Positions 43,450-52,546 of a DNA stretch of 64,000 nucleotides are shown one piece after another. A program made the translations under genes and the position numbers. Numbering within the stretch: the first letter of the stretch is position 1; every line of letters starts with the position of its first letter. Source of the stretch: CAVUWL01 sp963787415 (GTDB taxonomy: Bacteria > Actinomycetota > Thermoleophilia > Solirubrobacterales > 70-9); the NCBI GenBank assembly GCA_963787415.1, contig CAWBCO010000001.1:1-64000 (forward strand), in the 5' to 3' direction. The notes under the pieces are model-generated. The model saw nothing but the letters and a program-made list of their open reading frames with translations. It did no database searches and was not told the DNA's origin.

Positions 43450-45042
43450 GCTTTGGCGATCGTCGGTGACCCCGGCCCGTCTGCCAAGCAGATCGCGCAG
43501 CGCTCGGAGCAGTTCAGCGGCGCCGTATGGCTTCTCGATGAACGCTGCCGCCCCCTGCCCGGAGAGTGTGTCTGGCTTCAGCACCTCGTGGCTGTAGCCC
43601 GACATGTAGATGACCACCACATCGGGGCGAATCGTCTTGACCCGCCCGACCAGCTCGGTGCCCAGCATTCCCGGCATGATCACGTCGGTGAGCAGGGCGT
43701 CGATTGGTTGGTCCAGTTCCTGACAAATGCCGATCGCCTCCTCACCGCCGCTTGCGCTGATCACCGAGTAACCGCCTTCGGTGAGGATGCGCTCTGCCAT
43801 CCGTCGCACGTCGGCTTCGTCCTCGACGACGAGGATCATCTCGCCCTGACCCCTCGGGCGCTCCTTGTTTCCAACCTCGTTCTCGCTAAGCGCCTTTGAT
43901 GTTGCCGGCAGATGGATCTTTACGGTGGTACCAATCCCCGGCTCTGAATAGATATCGATCCGGCCTCCGGCACCGGTGACGATCCCATAAACGGTTGCGA
44001 GGCCAAGACCGGTGCCCTCCGCCTTGCTCTTGGTCGAAAAAAAGGGCTCGAATGCTCGCTCGACGGTATCGGCGTCCATGCCGATTCCCGTGTCGCTCAC
44101 TTTCAAGCGGACGAAGAGCCCCGGCTCGACCTGAGGTTGCAATTGGCTCAGGTCCTCATCGAGACTCACCCTGTCGACCTCGATCACCAGGCGCCCCCCA
44201 TCGGGCATCGCGTCGCGGGCGTTGACCGCCAGGTTGACCAGCACCTGCTCGATTTGGCCCGGATCCGCCTCGACCGCACAAAGATCCTCGCCAAAGTGGG
44301 TGCTCAGCTCGATCCGCTCCCCCAGCGACCTGCGCAGGAGGTTCTCCAACTCCGCGACGACGTTGCGCAGGTAAAGAACCTCGGGTTTGACCACCTCGCG
44401 GCGGCTGAAGATCAGCAGCTGGCGGGTCAGTGCCGCGGCTCGGTCCGCCGCGCTTCGGATCTCTGCAACGTCCCGATGGGCTTGGGAATCGGGCTCCAAC
44501 TCTTCACTGACGAACTCCGCGTAGTTGATGATCACACTGAGGATGTTGTTGAAGTCGTGCGCGATACCGCCGGCGAGCTGTCCGACGCTCTCCAGGCGAC
44601 GCACCTGAGCGAGCTCTTCTTGCAGCGCCCTTTCTTTTTCACTTTCGGCACGCTCGCTGATGTCACGGATAGCCGCCATCGCGAGAATCCCATCCTTGGT
44701 CTCGATGCTCGAGAGACTGATCTCGGCCGGGAACTCGGTGTCGTCTTTGCGTAACCCGTAGAGCACAATCCCCGCGCCCATTGGCCGGGCGCGGGGCTCG
44801 CCGAAATATCCAGTCCGGTGGTCGGGGTGGACCTTGCGGAAGCGCTCCGGAATGAGTACCTCCACCAACTGACCGTGTAGCTGATCGCTGGTGTAACCAA
44901 AGAGCGCCTCGCTCTGACTGTTAGAGAGGACGATCTGCCCGCTTGGGTCGACTCCGACAATAGCGTCGGGGGAGGCCTCGACGAACTGCTCGAAACTCGA
45001 GCCAGTTGGGCCGGATATTGTTGGGCTTGCCGGCGGTTTCAC
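43438..45042 (-). CDS. Hybrid sensor histidine kinase (PAS-HisKA-HATPase-REC)
   Basis: 534 aa without membrane segments, so probably cytoplasmic. PAS domain about 15-130 (SPDAIVGVDPSGQIVLSNSQ). H-box GGIAHDFNNILSV with His162. N-box region LAVNARDAMPDGG, G1 SDTGIGM and G2 EGTGLGLATV. C-terminal receiver domain with Asp453 (LLTDVIMPGMLGTE). It overlaps the HD-GYP regulator by 12 bp. The input signal is unknown. Confidence 0.93.
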   Translation of the reverse strand: MKPPASPTISGPTGSSFEQFVEASPDAIVGVDPSGQIVLSNSQSEALFGYTSDQLHGQLVEVLIPERFRKVHPDHRTGYFGEPRARPMGAGIVLYGLRKDDTEFPAEISLSSIETKDGILAMAAIRDISERAESEKERALQEELAQVRRLESVGQLAGGIAHDFNNILSVIINYAEFVSEELEPDSQAHRDVAEIRSAADRAAALTRQLLIFSRREVVKPEVLYLRNVVAELENLLRRSLGERIELSTHFGEDLCAVEADPGQIEQVLVNLAVNARDAMPDGGRLVIEVDRVSLDEDLSQLQPQVEPGLFVRLKVSDTGIGMDADTVERAFEPFFSTKSKAEGTGLGLATVYGIVTGAGGRIDIYSEPGIGTTVKIHLPATSKALSENEVGNKERPRGQGEMILVVEDEADVRRMAERILTEGGYSVISASGGEEAIGICQELDQPIDALLTDVIMPGMLGTELVGRVKTIRPDVVVIYMSGYSHEVLKPDTLSGQGAAAFIEKPYGAAELLRALRDLLGRRAGVTDDRQSDDS

Positions 45043-45491
45043 CGGCGTTCTCCTTATCGCGGCCGCCCTCCCTCAACCGCTCCTGTGCAATTGCTCAGTT
45101 GGTGCTGACCGTAGCACAGGCAAATAAAGAGGCCTACACGAAACGCCAGCTTGTCATATTGGACAAGGCCAGACATTTTGATCCAGGCAAGTGGGGCGAG
45201 TGGAGTTGTATGGACCGACAGGTCCCATCAGGTGGCTAGCAGTGCTGGCACGCCCCTCTTCCGGTTCCCGCTAGTCGATATGGGGGGCTTGGGATTTGCT
45301 GTTATTCCGCGCCGGTGGTCGCCGCCTGATCGAGCGCTGCGGCGTCTCGTATCTGTCTTGGCGGTACCCCTTCGGTGGACACGTGTCCGCAGCGCATCAC
45401 CACGCTCGCTCGAGGCGAGATCAGGACCTGACTCCTGCTCGCAAGTCCTCAGCGCGACGGAGCATCCACATCCGCCTGCTTTACTCATGCC
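45043..45491. other. Divergent intergenic region with a palindrome
   Basis: About 450 bases between the kinase and the phosphoketolase gene. It contains CTTGTC-ATATTG-GACAAG (45150-45167), a perfect 6-bp inverted repeat with flanking GCCAG copies, a candidate operator for xfp or the kinase operon. No gene recognised. Confidence 0.5.
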
Positions 45492-47852
45492 ATGGCAGGG
45501 ATCAGAGAAGCAGAGCTCGACGATCTTCTCGCCTTTTGGGAGACGGCCAACTACCTTACGGTTGCTCAGATCTATCTGCAGCAGAACCCCCTTTTGCGGG
45601 AGCCGCTTCGCCCCGAGCACATCAAGCCGCGCCTGCTCGGCCACTGGGGTACCTCGCCAGGTCTGAACCTCGTTTACGCCCAGCTCAATCGGCTGATCCG
45701 CGCCACCGGCACCGACGTCCTCTTCGTGGCCGGACCAGGACACGGTGGTCCAGCCGTGGTGGCCAACGTCTACCTCGAGGGCACCTACTCAGAGCTTTAT
45801 CCGGACGCCTCGATGGACGAAGCGGGGTTGCTGCACCTTGTGCGCCAGTTCTCAACCCCCGGCGGGATTCCCAGCCACGTCAGCGTTCCCACCCCTGGCT
45901 CGATCCACGAGGGCGGCGAGTTGGGCTATGCGCTTGTTCACGCCTTTGGCGCCGCCTTCGATAATCCCGACCTCCTTGTCGCCTGCGTGATCGGCGACGG
46001 AGAGGCGGAGACCGCTCCGCTTGAGGGCTCATGGAAGGGCGTGCGCTTCCTCAATCCGGCCCGTGACGGGGCCGTGCTTCCAATTCTGCACCTCAATGAG
46101 AACAAAATCTCAGGCCCGACAGTTCTTGGACGGGCACGTGAGGAGGAGATCGACCAGCTGCTCACCGGCCACGGTTATGAATGTCGGATGGTTTCGGGCA
46201 CAGATCCCCGCCAGGTGCACCGCGATTTTGCCACGACACTCGATGAGTGCCATGCGACGATCACCGCGATCCAGACCGAGGCGCGAGCGGGAGGTCCAGC
46301 GCTGCGGCCTCGCTGGCCAGCAATCGTCTTGCGCACGCCCAAGGGCTGGACCGGTCCGGTCCTCGTCGACGGTAAGAAAATCGAGGGAACCTTCCGGGCC
46401 CACCAGGTGCCTCTCGGACAGGTCCGAGAGAACCCCGAGCATCTGGAAATGCTCGAGGCTTGGATGCGAAGCTACCGACCGCAGGAGCGCTTCGATGACG
46501 GGGGCAGGCTTGCCCCGGAGCTCGCAGCCCTTTCACCGGAGGGTGAGAAGCGGATGGGGGCGACCACCCACGCCAACGGCGGTCTGCGGCTGATCCCCTT
46601 GCAGATGCAGGACGCCGCCGCCTACGCGATCGAGGTCAAACGGCCGGGCGCCGAGCGGCTCGAATCCACCCGCCTCCTTGGTGAGCTTCTGCGAGACATC
46701 TACTCCGCCAATGCCGAGTCGGAAAACTTTCGCCTCTTCTGTCCCGATGAGACCAACTCCAATCGCCTCGGTGCGGTATTTGAGGTCGAGAACCGCTGCC
46801 TGATGGACGCTCGCCCCGAGGACGAGGACATCTCTCCGGTCGGCCGCGTAATGGAGGTTCTCTCCGAGCACAACTGCCAGGGCTGGCTTGAGGGTTACCT
46901 GCTCAGCGGACGCCACGGCCTCTTCGCCACCTATGAGGCCTTTGCGATGGTCTCGGCTTCGATGGCGATCCAGCACGCAAAGTGGCTGGAGGCCGCCTCT
47001 GCCGTCAAGTGGCGCGCGCCGGTCGCCTCATTAAACGTGCTGCTGACCTCCACCTGCTGGCGCAATGATCACAACGGCTTCAGCCACCAGGGGCCAGGGT
47101 TGATCGACACGATGATCGCGATGAAGGGTGAGGTGGTCCGGGTCTACTTCCCGCCTGATGCCAACTGTCTGCTCTCGGTGGCCGAGCACTGTCTACACAG
47201 TCACGACTACGTCAACCTGATCGTGATCGACAAGCAGCCCGAGCTCCAGTATCTCGATTACGAGGCGGCGTGCGCGCATTGCACGGTGGGAGCTTCGAAG
47301 TGGGCTTGGGCGAGCAGCGACGAGGGTGATGATGACCCCGACATCGTGCTCGGCTGCGCTGGCGATGCCCCGACGATGGAGACACTGGCGGCGGCCTGGC
47401 TGCTGCGTACCCACATGCCGAAGCTGCGGGTGCGAGTCGTGAACGTGGTCGATCTGATGGTTCTGTTTCCTCCTGAGGTTCATCCCCATGGGATCTCCGA
47501 GCAAGCCTTCGTCGGGCTCTTCGGCGAGGATCTGGATGTGGTGATGGCGTTTCACGGCTATGCCCGCGCCCTTCACCAGCTTCTTCATGGTCGCCCCCAC
47601 CCGGGTCGCTTCCACGTCCGTGGCTTTACCGAGCAGGGAACGACGACGACACCATTCGACATGGTCGTGCTGAACAAGATGAGCCGCTACCACTTGGTGC
47701 TTGAGACGCTGCAACGCACCGATCGCGAATCCGAGGGGGTCCCAGCCCTGGAAATGCACTGCCGGGAGATGCTCGCCCGCCACCAGGCCTACATCCATGA
47801 GCACTTCGAGGACATGCCCGAGATTCGCGATTGGACCTGGGAGCAGGCCTGA
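45492..47852 (+). CDS. xfp: Phosphoketolase (xylulose-5-P/fructose-6-P)
   Basis: 786 aa, the normal length. Thiamine diphosphate-dependent enzyme cleaving Xu5P or F6P to acetyl-phosphate plus an aldose phosphate. Signatures include the start WETANYLTVAQIYLQQNPLL, LGHWGTSPGLNLVYAQLNRL, the TPP/metal segment CVIGDGEAETAPLEGSWKGV and LNENKISGPT, GHGYECRMVSGTDPRQVHRD, and the C-terminal RWxNDHNGFSHQGPG-type region near residue 520. The acetate kinase gene overlaps its end, so acetyl-phosphate can be converted to acetate with ATP gain (bifid shunt). Confidence 0.96.
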   Translation: MAGIREAELDDLLAFWETANYLTVAQIYLQQNPLLREPLRPEHIKPRLLGHWGTSPGLNLVYAQLNRLIRATGTDVLFVAGPGHGGPAVVANVYLEGTYSELYPDASMDEAGLLHLVRQFSTPGGIPSHVSVPTPGSIHEGGELGYALVHAFGAAFDNPDLLVACVIGDGEAETAPLEGSWKGVRFLNPARDGAVLPILHLNENKISGPTVLGRAREEEIDQLLTGHGYECRMVSGTDPRQVHRDFATTLDECHATITAIQTEARAGGPALRPRWPAIVLRTPKGWTGPVLVDGKKIEGTFRAHQVPLGQVRENPEHLEMLEAWMRSYRPQERFDDGGRLAPELAALSPEGEKRMGATTHANGGLRLIPLQMQDAAAYAIEVKRPGAERLESTRLLGELLRDIYSANAESENFRLFCPDETNSNRLGAVFEVENRCLMDARPEDEDISPVGRVMEVLSEHNCQGWLEGYLLSGRHGLFATYEAFAMVSASMAIQHAKWLEAASAVKWRAPVASLNVLLTSTCWRNDHNGFSHQGPGLIDTMIAMKGEVVRVYFPPDANCLLSVAEHCLHSHDYVNLIVIDKQPELQYLDYEAACAHCTVGASKWAWASSDEGDDDPDIVLGCAGDAPTMETLAAAWLLRTHMPKLRVRVVNVVDLMVLFPPEVHPHGISEQAFVGLFGEDLDVVMAFHGYARALHQLLHGRPHPGRFHVRGFTEQGTTTTPFDMVVLNKMSRYHLVLETLQRTDRESEGVPALEMHCREMLARHQAYIHEHFEDMPEIRDWTWEQA

Positions 47853-48973
47853 GCCGGGGGGGAGCGCAACCGCGACGGATTCTCGCCGTCAACGTTGGTT
47901 CCTCCAGCCTGAAGCTGCGGGTTCTCGACCAGAGCGGGGCGATTGTGGCGTCCTCAGATCGCACCTCCCGCGGCAGTGAGGCAGAGCTCGAGGAGGCTTT
48001 CGAGGCGATCCTGGCCCAAGGGTCTCCGATCGATGCGGCCGGACACCGAGTGGTGCACGGCGGCCCGCACTTCACCGGACCCGTGGTTCTCAGCGGCGAG
48101 ATTGAGGCCGTGCTTGAAAGGCTCACCGATCTCGCTCCACTTCACAATCCCCCGGCAATCGCAGCGATTAGGACGCTGGAAGGGCTGCGTCCGAAGCTGC
48201 CTGCGGTGGCCTGCTTTGATACGGCGTTTCATACGACGTTGCCGGCCGTAGCTGCAACATACGCGGTTCCTAAATCGTGGTCGGAGGGCTGGGAACTGCG
48301 TCGTTATGGATTCCATGGTCTCTCGCATGCTTATTGCAGCCGCCGGGCAGCAGCGCTGCTCGGGCGCCCGCTCGCCGAGCTGCGGCTGGTGACGGCCCAC
48401 CTTGGTGCCGGCGCCTCGCTTGCCGCCGTGCGCGGCGGCAAGTCGGTCGAGACAACAATGGGCTTCACTCCGATGGAGGGGCTGGTGATGGCGACTCGGT
48501 CAGGCTCGATCGACCCCGGTCTCTTGCTCTGGGTACAGCGACGCGGTCACATCAGCGCAGAGGAGATGGAGAAAGAACTTGAGCGTGAGGCCGGCCTGTT
48601 TGGACTCTCGGGGCACTCCGACATGCGCGAGATCCTCGCCGGAATCGATGCCGGGGACTGCGGCTGTCAGTTGGCGCTCGACGTATATGTGCACCACCTG
48701 GTCGCAGCGGTGGCGGCGATGACGGCGGCGATGGGGGGCATTGATGCCCTGGTCTTCACCGGTGGCATCGGCGAGCATGCTTCTCGGGTGCGGGCCGATT
48801 CTTGTCAGGCGTTGGCCTTCCTTGGCATCGCGCTCGATCAGAAGGCCAACGCAGAGACTCATGGGGACGGGTTACTCACGCGGCCGGGTGCCGGCACTGC
48901 TGTCGTGCTCGTGAGCGCCAGGGAGGACCTTGAGATCGCTGCTCAGGTGCGGGCGACGCTTTACCCAGCGTGA
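47831..48973 (+). CDS. ackA: Acetate kinase
   Basis: About 380 aa from a TTG at 47831 that overlaps the phosphoketolase stop by 22 bp; a start nearer ILAVNVGSSSLKLRVL is also possible. The ASKHA fold motifs are RILAVNVGSSSLKLRV (phosphate loop 1), AGHRVVHGGPHFTGPV, ACFDTAFHTTLPAVAATYAV, RRYGFHGLSHAYCSRRA (with catalytic Arg), AHLGAGASLAAVRGGKSVET and LVFTGGIGEHASRVR. It converts acetyl-phosphate and ADP to acetate and ATP. It ends tail-to-tail with uspA, overlapping 13 bp. Confidence 0.94.
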   Translation: MDLGAGLSRGGAQPRRILAVNVGSSSLKLRVLDQSGAIVASSDRTSRGSEAELEEAFEAILAQGSPIDAAGHRVVHGGPHFTGPVVLSGEIEAVLERLTDLAPLHNPPAIAAIRTLEGLRPKLPAVACFDTAFHTTLPAVAATYAVPKSWSEGWELRRYGFHGLSHAYCSRRAAALLGRPLAELRLVTAHLGAGASLAAVRGGKSVETTMGFTPMEGLVMATRSGSIDPGLLLWVQRRGHISAEEMEKELEREAGLFGLSGHSDMREILAGIDAGDCGCQLALDVYVHHLVAAVAAMTAAMGGIDALVFTGGIGEHASRVRADSCQALAFLGIALDQKANAETHGDGLLTRPGAGTAVVLVSAREDLEIAAQVRATLYPA

Positions 48974-49401
48974 ACGATCAAGACCGGGATCGGGCTGGTC
49001 TGGGAGACATGTTGACTTACGCTTCCTAGGAGGAGAGACTTGACCTCGCCGCGCCCCAGTGAGCCGATCACCACCAGGTCATGGTGGCCGGACTTGGCCT
49101 CTTTGACAATCTCCTCAGCCGCGCGCCCGGTGAGAAGCATCATCCTCGATCGCAGGTCCTCAGGAAGCGCTTTGACCGCGTCGTTAAGACCTTTGCGATA
49201 GGAGGCTTCGATCTCCTCCTGGAGCTCCTTCATGTTGATCGGCGGCAACACAGGTCCGCCGATTACCCAGACCGATGGGTCTGGCGCCACACTGATAACG
49301 GTCAGCTCTCCATCGCCCAGTCGGGCAAGATCGGCCGCCTCCTCAAGCGCCAGTCTTGAATGGCTCGAGCCGTCAAAGGCGACAAGTATCCGACTGAACA
49401 T
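48961..49401 (-). CDS. Universal stress protein (UspA family)
   Basis: 146 aa from ATG 49401. MFSRILVAFDGSSHSRLALE, GELTVISVAPDPSVWVIGG and the ATP-binding signature GSLGRGEVKSLLLGSVSQHV with the G2xG9xS pattern identify an ATP-binding Usp. Longer open frame upstream (to 49473) is not needed. Convergent with acetate kinase, an arrangement that may limit both transcripts. Confidence 0.92.
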   Translation of the reverse strand: MFSRILVAFDGSSHSRLALEEAADLARLGDGELTVISVAPDPSVWVIGGPVLPPINMKELQEEIEASYRKGLNDAVKALPEDLRSRMMLLTGRAAEEIVKEAKSGHHDLVVIGSLGRGEVKSLLLGSVSQHVSQTSPIPVLIVHAG

Positions 49402-49602
49402 CAAATCTCCTCTCAGAAGTAGGTATTCCAATGATCGCCGGAAGCCCGCTGGCGGGCACCGCCATCTGCGCACGCGAGAGCCGCTTTTGAGCGCGGTTCA
49501 CCACCCTGGCACAAATATGAAAGAGCGTTTCGCGGCCCCTCGGTTGACAAGGGCAGTTTCGGCTGTAGCGTAGGTCAACCAACCGAAAGGTGCAGAGAGC
49601 AC

Positions 49603-49783
49603 GATGGGACCTGCAATTTCCCTGGTCAGGGCCGCGCTGGTCAACCTGAACCATCCGGCTCCCTATGTTCACTGGCATTTCTTTCAGATGTCGGTCCCCA
49701 ATCTTGTCGTGATCGGGTTGATGATCGTCGTCTTTATTGCCGCGATCCTTTTGCCTTTCCCAAAGCATCGGCAGGATTCGTGA
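49603..49783 (+). CDS. Small membrane protein at head of cytochrome b operon
   Basis: 59 aa: MGPAISLVRAALVNLNHPAP, then YVHWHFFQMSVPNLVVIGLM and IVVFIAAILLPFPKHRQDS. One transmembrane helix (about 33-51). Its TGA overlaps the next gene's start by 4 bp, so the two are coupled. The length and position recall small accessory subunits of cytochrome bc complexes. His residues near the N-terminus could face the outside. Not identified by name. Confidence 0.7.
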
Positions 49784-50472
49784 GCGAGAAGTCAAGGCCA
49801 CCGATATCGGCTGAGGAGCGACAGATGTGGACCACATGGGTGCGCGAGCGGGCGGTAAGCGCCCTGCCCCCGGAGAAGCTGCTCCCCGATAGCCAACCCG
49901 CATATGTCGCCTCATGGATCTATGTCTTCGGTGTCGCCTCGATCTCGGCTCTGGTCGTGGTCGTGGTTTCGGGGGTGGTCCTCGGCTTGCAGGGCCCCGA
50001 ATGGTGGCACGTCTCAAGTGTCGGACATTTCTTTAACAGCATTCATCTATGGGCAGTTGAGATTTTCTTTTTTGTCATGGTTGTTCATCTCTGGGGAAAG
50101 TTCTTCATGGGCGCCTGGCGCGGGGGGCGCGGACGAACGTGGGTGACCGGTGCGATTACCTTCCTGGTCGCGATCGGTGCCGCCTTCACCGGTTATCTCT
50201 CCCAGCAGAACTTCGACTCGCAGTGGATCTCTACCCAGGGCAAGGACGGGATCAACTCGATCGGCGTCGGCGCCTTCTTCAATGTCACGAACTTCGGCCA
50301 GATGTACACATTTCACGTAATCCTTTTGCCGGTGGCTGTCATCGCCCTGGTGATCTGGCACGTTTTGCTCGTCCGCCGCCATGGGGTGGTTCCGCCCTAC
50401 CCGGCAAAGGCGAGAAAGTTAAAGCAACAGCCGACGCCCCCGCCGCAGCCGAGTGAAGGCAGTGTGCCGTGA
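49780..50472 (+). CDS. Cytochrome b (N-terminal, b6-type) subunit
   Basis: 230 aa with four transmembrane helices. The heme-ligand pairs are His89/His103 (SIHLWAVEIFFFVMVVHLWG, 14 apart) and His179/His194 (FHVILLPVAVIALVIWHVLL, 15 apart, as in b6). After the second helix the usual GYLLPWDQ is replaced by GYLSQQNFDSQW. The tail is Pro/Gln-rich. It should bind two b-hemes across the membrane, but no Rieske protein, cytochrome c or standard C-terminal cytochrome b (PEWY) is encoded nearby. Confidence 0.88.
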   Translation: MSEKSRPPISAEERQMWTTWVRERAVSALPPEKLLPDSQPAYVASWIYVFGVASISALVVVVVSGVVLGLQGPEWWHVSSVGHFFNSIHLWAVEIFFFVMVVHLWGKFFMGAWRGGRGRTWVTGAITFLVAIGAAFTGYLSQQNFDSQWISTQGKDGINSIGVGAFFNVTNFGQMYTFHVILLPVAVIALVIWHVLLVRRHGVVPPYPAKARKLKQQPTPPPQPSEGSVP

Positions 50473-51434
50473 GCGCACAAAGCTCCGAGCCGGCGAGCCC
50501 CGATGGTGCTCCTCCCTGGTCGGGGCCCTATGTTCGCTATGACCTGGTCAAAGAGTTCGCCATCGCGCTTGGGGTTGTCATCGCGCTGGCGCTCATCCTT
50601 GCGATCGTCTTCTCCTCCCCCGATGATCCGGCGACCACGATTCAGAGCTGGGCGAAGGCCGATCCGGGCGACTTTTTGACAACCGCGGTGGGCGAGTTGA
50701 ACGGGACCAGCGATGTTGCAACCTACGGCCCTCCCTACACGCATACTCCCGACGTATCCCAGACGGTTGGGCCAATCTCAATCGAGGAAGCCGTCGGCGT
50801 CCACATCCCAATCAACACAATTCAAAACTACGTGATCGAACCGCTCAAGCAGATCCCGGCCGATCCCCACCTCAAGCTCGCTCTCGCCACCTACCAGGCC
50901 GCACCCGCCAAATTGCAGCAGGCCTGGAGCAGCGCATATGAAGAAGCCTTACCAAAGGCTCGTTTTTTGCGGGGCATTCCGATACTCCCCGTCGGACACT
51001 ACGGCCCGGTCGCGCCGATGATGGCCGCGCTCCTAGGTCTGGCCCAAAGCGGCGGCCTAGACGGCGCCCTGCTGGCCGGAAATCACCGCTTTTATGAGAC
51101 CAACTACACCAAGCCGTTGCTCTTTCTCGCCAGCGGAACGTACTTCGAAGAACGCGCCGAATCCCAGCATTTGCTCGGCGGCCAGTGGGGGATGATGAAT
51201 GAGACCGGCAGCTACCCCGGACAGGTGTGGCTCTGGCTCTACACCTTCTGGTATCAGATCGAACCGTTTGAATCCTCACCCAATGCGGATTTGCTGGTCT
51301 TCCTCCTGATGGGTGTCTTCAGCCTCGCCTTCATCTGTATTCCGTTCATCCCGGGCTTGAAGACTTTACCCCGCCACCTACGCATTTACCGAACGATATG
51401 GCGCGACCACTACCGAGATGTCGAGGGGGAGTAG
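50469..51434 (+). CDS. Two-helix membrane protein paired with cytochrome b
   Basis: 321 aa, overlapping the cytochrome b stop by 4 bp. The first transmembrane helix is about 29-48 (EFAIALGVVIALALILAIVF). A periplasmic domain of roughly 220 residues follows, with conserved-looking segments GPPYTHTPDVSQTV, VGHYGPVAPMMAALLGLAQS, FYETNYTKPLLFLASGTYFE and LGGQWGMMNETGSYPGQVWL. The second helix is about 273-293 (LLVFLLMGVFSLAFICIPFI). No CxxCH heme site or PEWY motif is present. It takes the place where a C-terminal cytochrome b would be. The external domain probably interacts with the quinol-side electron acceptor; that is inference. Confidence 0.75.
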   Translation: MSAQSSEPASPDGAPPWSGPYVRYDLVKEFAIALGVVIALALILAIVFSSPDDPATTIQSWAKADPGDFLTTAVGELNGTSDVATYGPPYTHTPDVSQTVGPISIEEAVGVHIPINTIQNYVIEPLKQIPADPHLKLALATYQAAPAKLQQAWSSAYEEALPKARFLRGIPILPVGHYGPVAPMMAALLGLAQSGGLDGALLAGNHRFYETNYTKPLLFLASGTYFEERAESQHLLGGQWGMMNETGSYPGQVWLWLYTFWYQIEPFESSPNADLLVFLLMGVFSLAFICIPFIPGLKTLPRHLRIYRTIWRDHYRDVEGE

Positions 51435-52057
51435 ATTCGTTCGGTTCTAGATGTGGTATTAACACCAGGGCGCGAACGGGAAATCAAAACTGGCCCGATA
51501 TCCGTTCTACCGATCGTTGCTTAACGAGCGAAAGGCACTCCCATAACCCCAGGAAGCCGCCGGCATGCGGCACACATTTTTTGCCGGATTCATTCGGACT
51601 CATCGACGCCCACCGTCTGATGCGCGAGGAGATCTCATCTGCAGTAGCACTTGGTGACTCGGTGGCGCTTGATGTTCCGGAGGGCTGGGATATGTGGGCA
51701 GCTCGCCAGGAGCTGGCGAGCATCAGTTGATCTTTCTCTATACCAACCTTACTGGTGTCGGCAACGTTGGATAACGCCCTGCAGTGACTTTCGGGGGTCG
51801 TCGCGCGGGTCAATTTGTGAGGGCGCTGGTCGTCTTGGAGCCTTGGCGAGCCCGATCCCATCGCGGTCATAACTCGCGGGTTGAGCTCGTCACCGTCTCC
51901 GAACTCCCAGTCCGATGACAGCCTCAATCCTGGCGTCGAGGTGATCACGAACGGCGATCGATTTCGGCAGGCGCGAGCCCGATGGGCACTTTTTGAGACG
52001 GTGACCCGCTGCGCCTTGGTGAACCGCCTTTTTGGGCTCTAGAATGATCGTGCGCTC
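51435..52057. other. Stretch without recognisable gene before the fluoride riboswitch
   Basis: About 620 bases. A short plus-strand frame ending at 51730 (GLIDAHRLMREEISSAVALG then DVPEGWDMWAARQE) is protein-like but starts in low-complexity sequence, so I list it only as possible. Nothing else identified. Confidence 0.45.
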
Positions 52058-52109
52058 GAGCGATGAGGCTCGCTCAATAAACGCGGCTCTGCCGCTGATG
52101 GCCTCTACC
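52058..52109 (+). ncRNA. Fluoride riboswitch (crcB motif)
   Basis: GAGCGATGAGGCTCGCTCAA opens the aptamer, followed by the AAAC bridge, a hairpin CGCGGCTCTGCCG and the conserved end CTGATGGCCTCTACC. This is very close to the published crcB motif (GGCGATGAGGCCCGCC, then AAAC, then GGGCTGATGGCCTCTAC). The stem (GAGC/GCTC) is intact. It sits 33 bp before a CrcB gene, the classical target. A fluoride-responsive ON switch acting on transcription or translation is expected. Confidence 0.92.
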
Positions 52110-52141
52110 AACGTCCACCGACGCTGATAGGAGGCTGATGC

Positions 52142-52546
52142 ATGCAACTGCCGCGAATCGATCGCCGTGAGTTGGCAGCCATTTATCTGGGCGGCATTTT
52201 TGGTGCCCTCGCCAGGGTCGGCCTGGCCCAGGCGGCGCCGGTCGGCGCCGGGGCCTGGCCTTGGGCGACCTTTGTGGCCAATATGGCGGGGGCGCTCCTG
52301 CTTGGCTACTTTGTCACCCGACTCCAAGAGCGGCTACCGCCGTCCAGCTACCGCCGGCCGCTTCTAGGCACCGGATTTTGCGGGGCGCTGACGACGTTTT
52401 CCACTCTCCAGCTCGAGCTGTTTGGAATGCTCGACACCGGCCGCCTCGGACTTGCCGCTGCTTATGGGAGCGCAACCATCCTCGGCGGCTTCATCTGTGT
52501 GCACTTGGCGACCGCTGCGGTGCGTCGGACTCGGCTCGCACGATGA
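52142..52546 (+). CDS. crcB: CrcB fluoride channel subunit, first copy
   Basis: 134 aa from ATG 52142 with AGGAGG at 52129-52134. Four transmembrane helices. Fluc signature residues: GGIFGALARVGL, WATFVANMAGALLLGYF and GFCGALTTFSTLQLELFGML (GxxGxxTTFS with the Na+/F- site). Dual-topology or heterodimeric Fluc channels export fluoride. It overlaps a second CrcB gene by 4 bp, suggesting a heterodimer. Confidence 0.95.
   Translation: MQLPRIDRRELAAIYLGGIFGALARVGLAQAAPVGAGAWPWATFVANMAGALLLGYFVTRLQERLPPSSYRRPLLGTGFCGALTTFSTLQLELFGMLDTGRLGLAAAYGSATILGGFICVHLATAAVRRTRLAR

Noticed and set aside
51484..51948. Minus-strand 154-residue frame before the fluoride riboswitch
   Set aside because: Low-complexity Ser/Arg-rich sequence without start signal or family resemblance.
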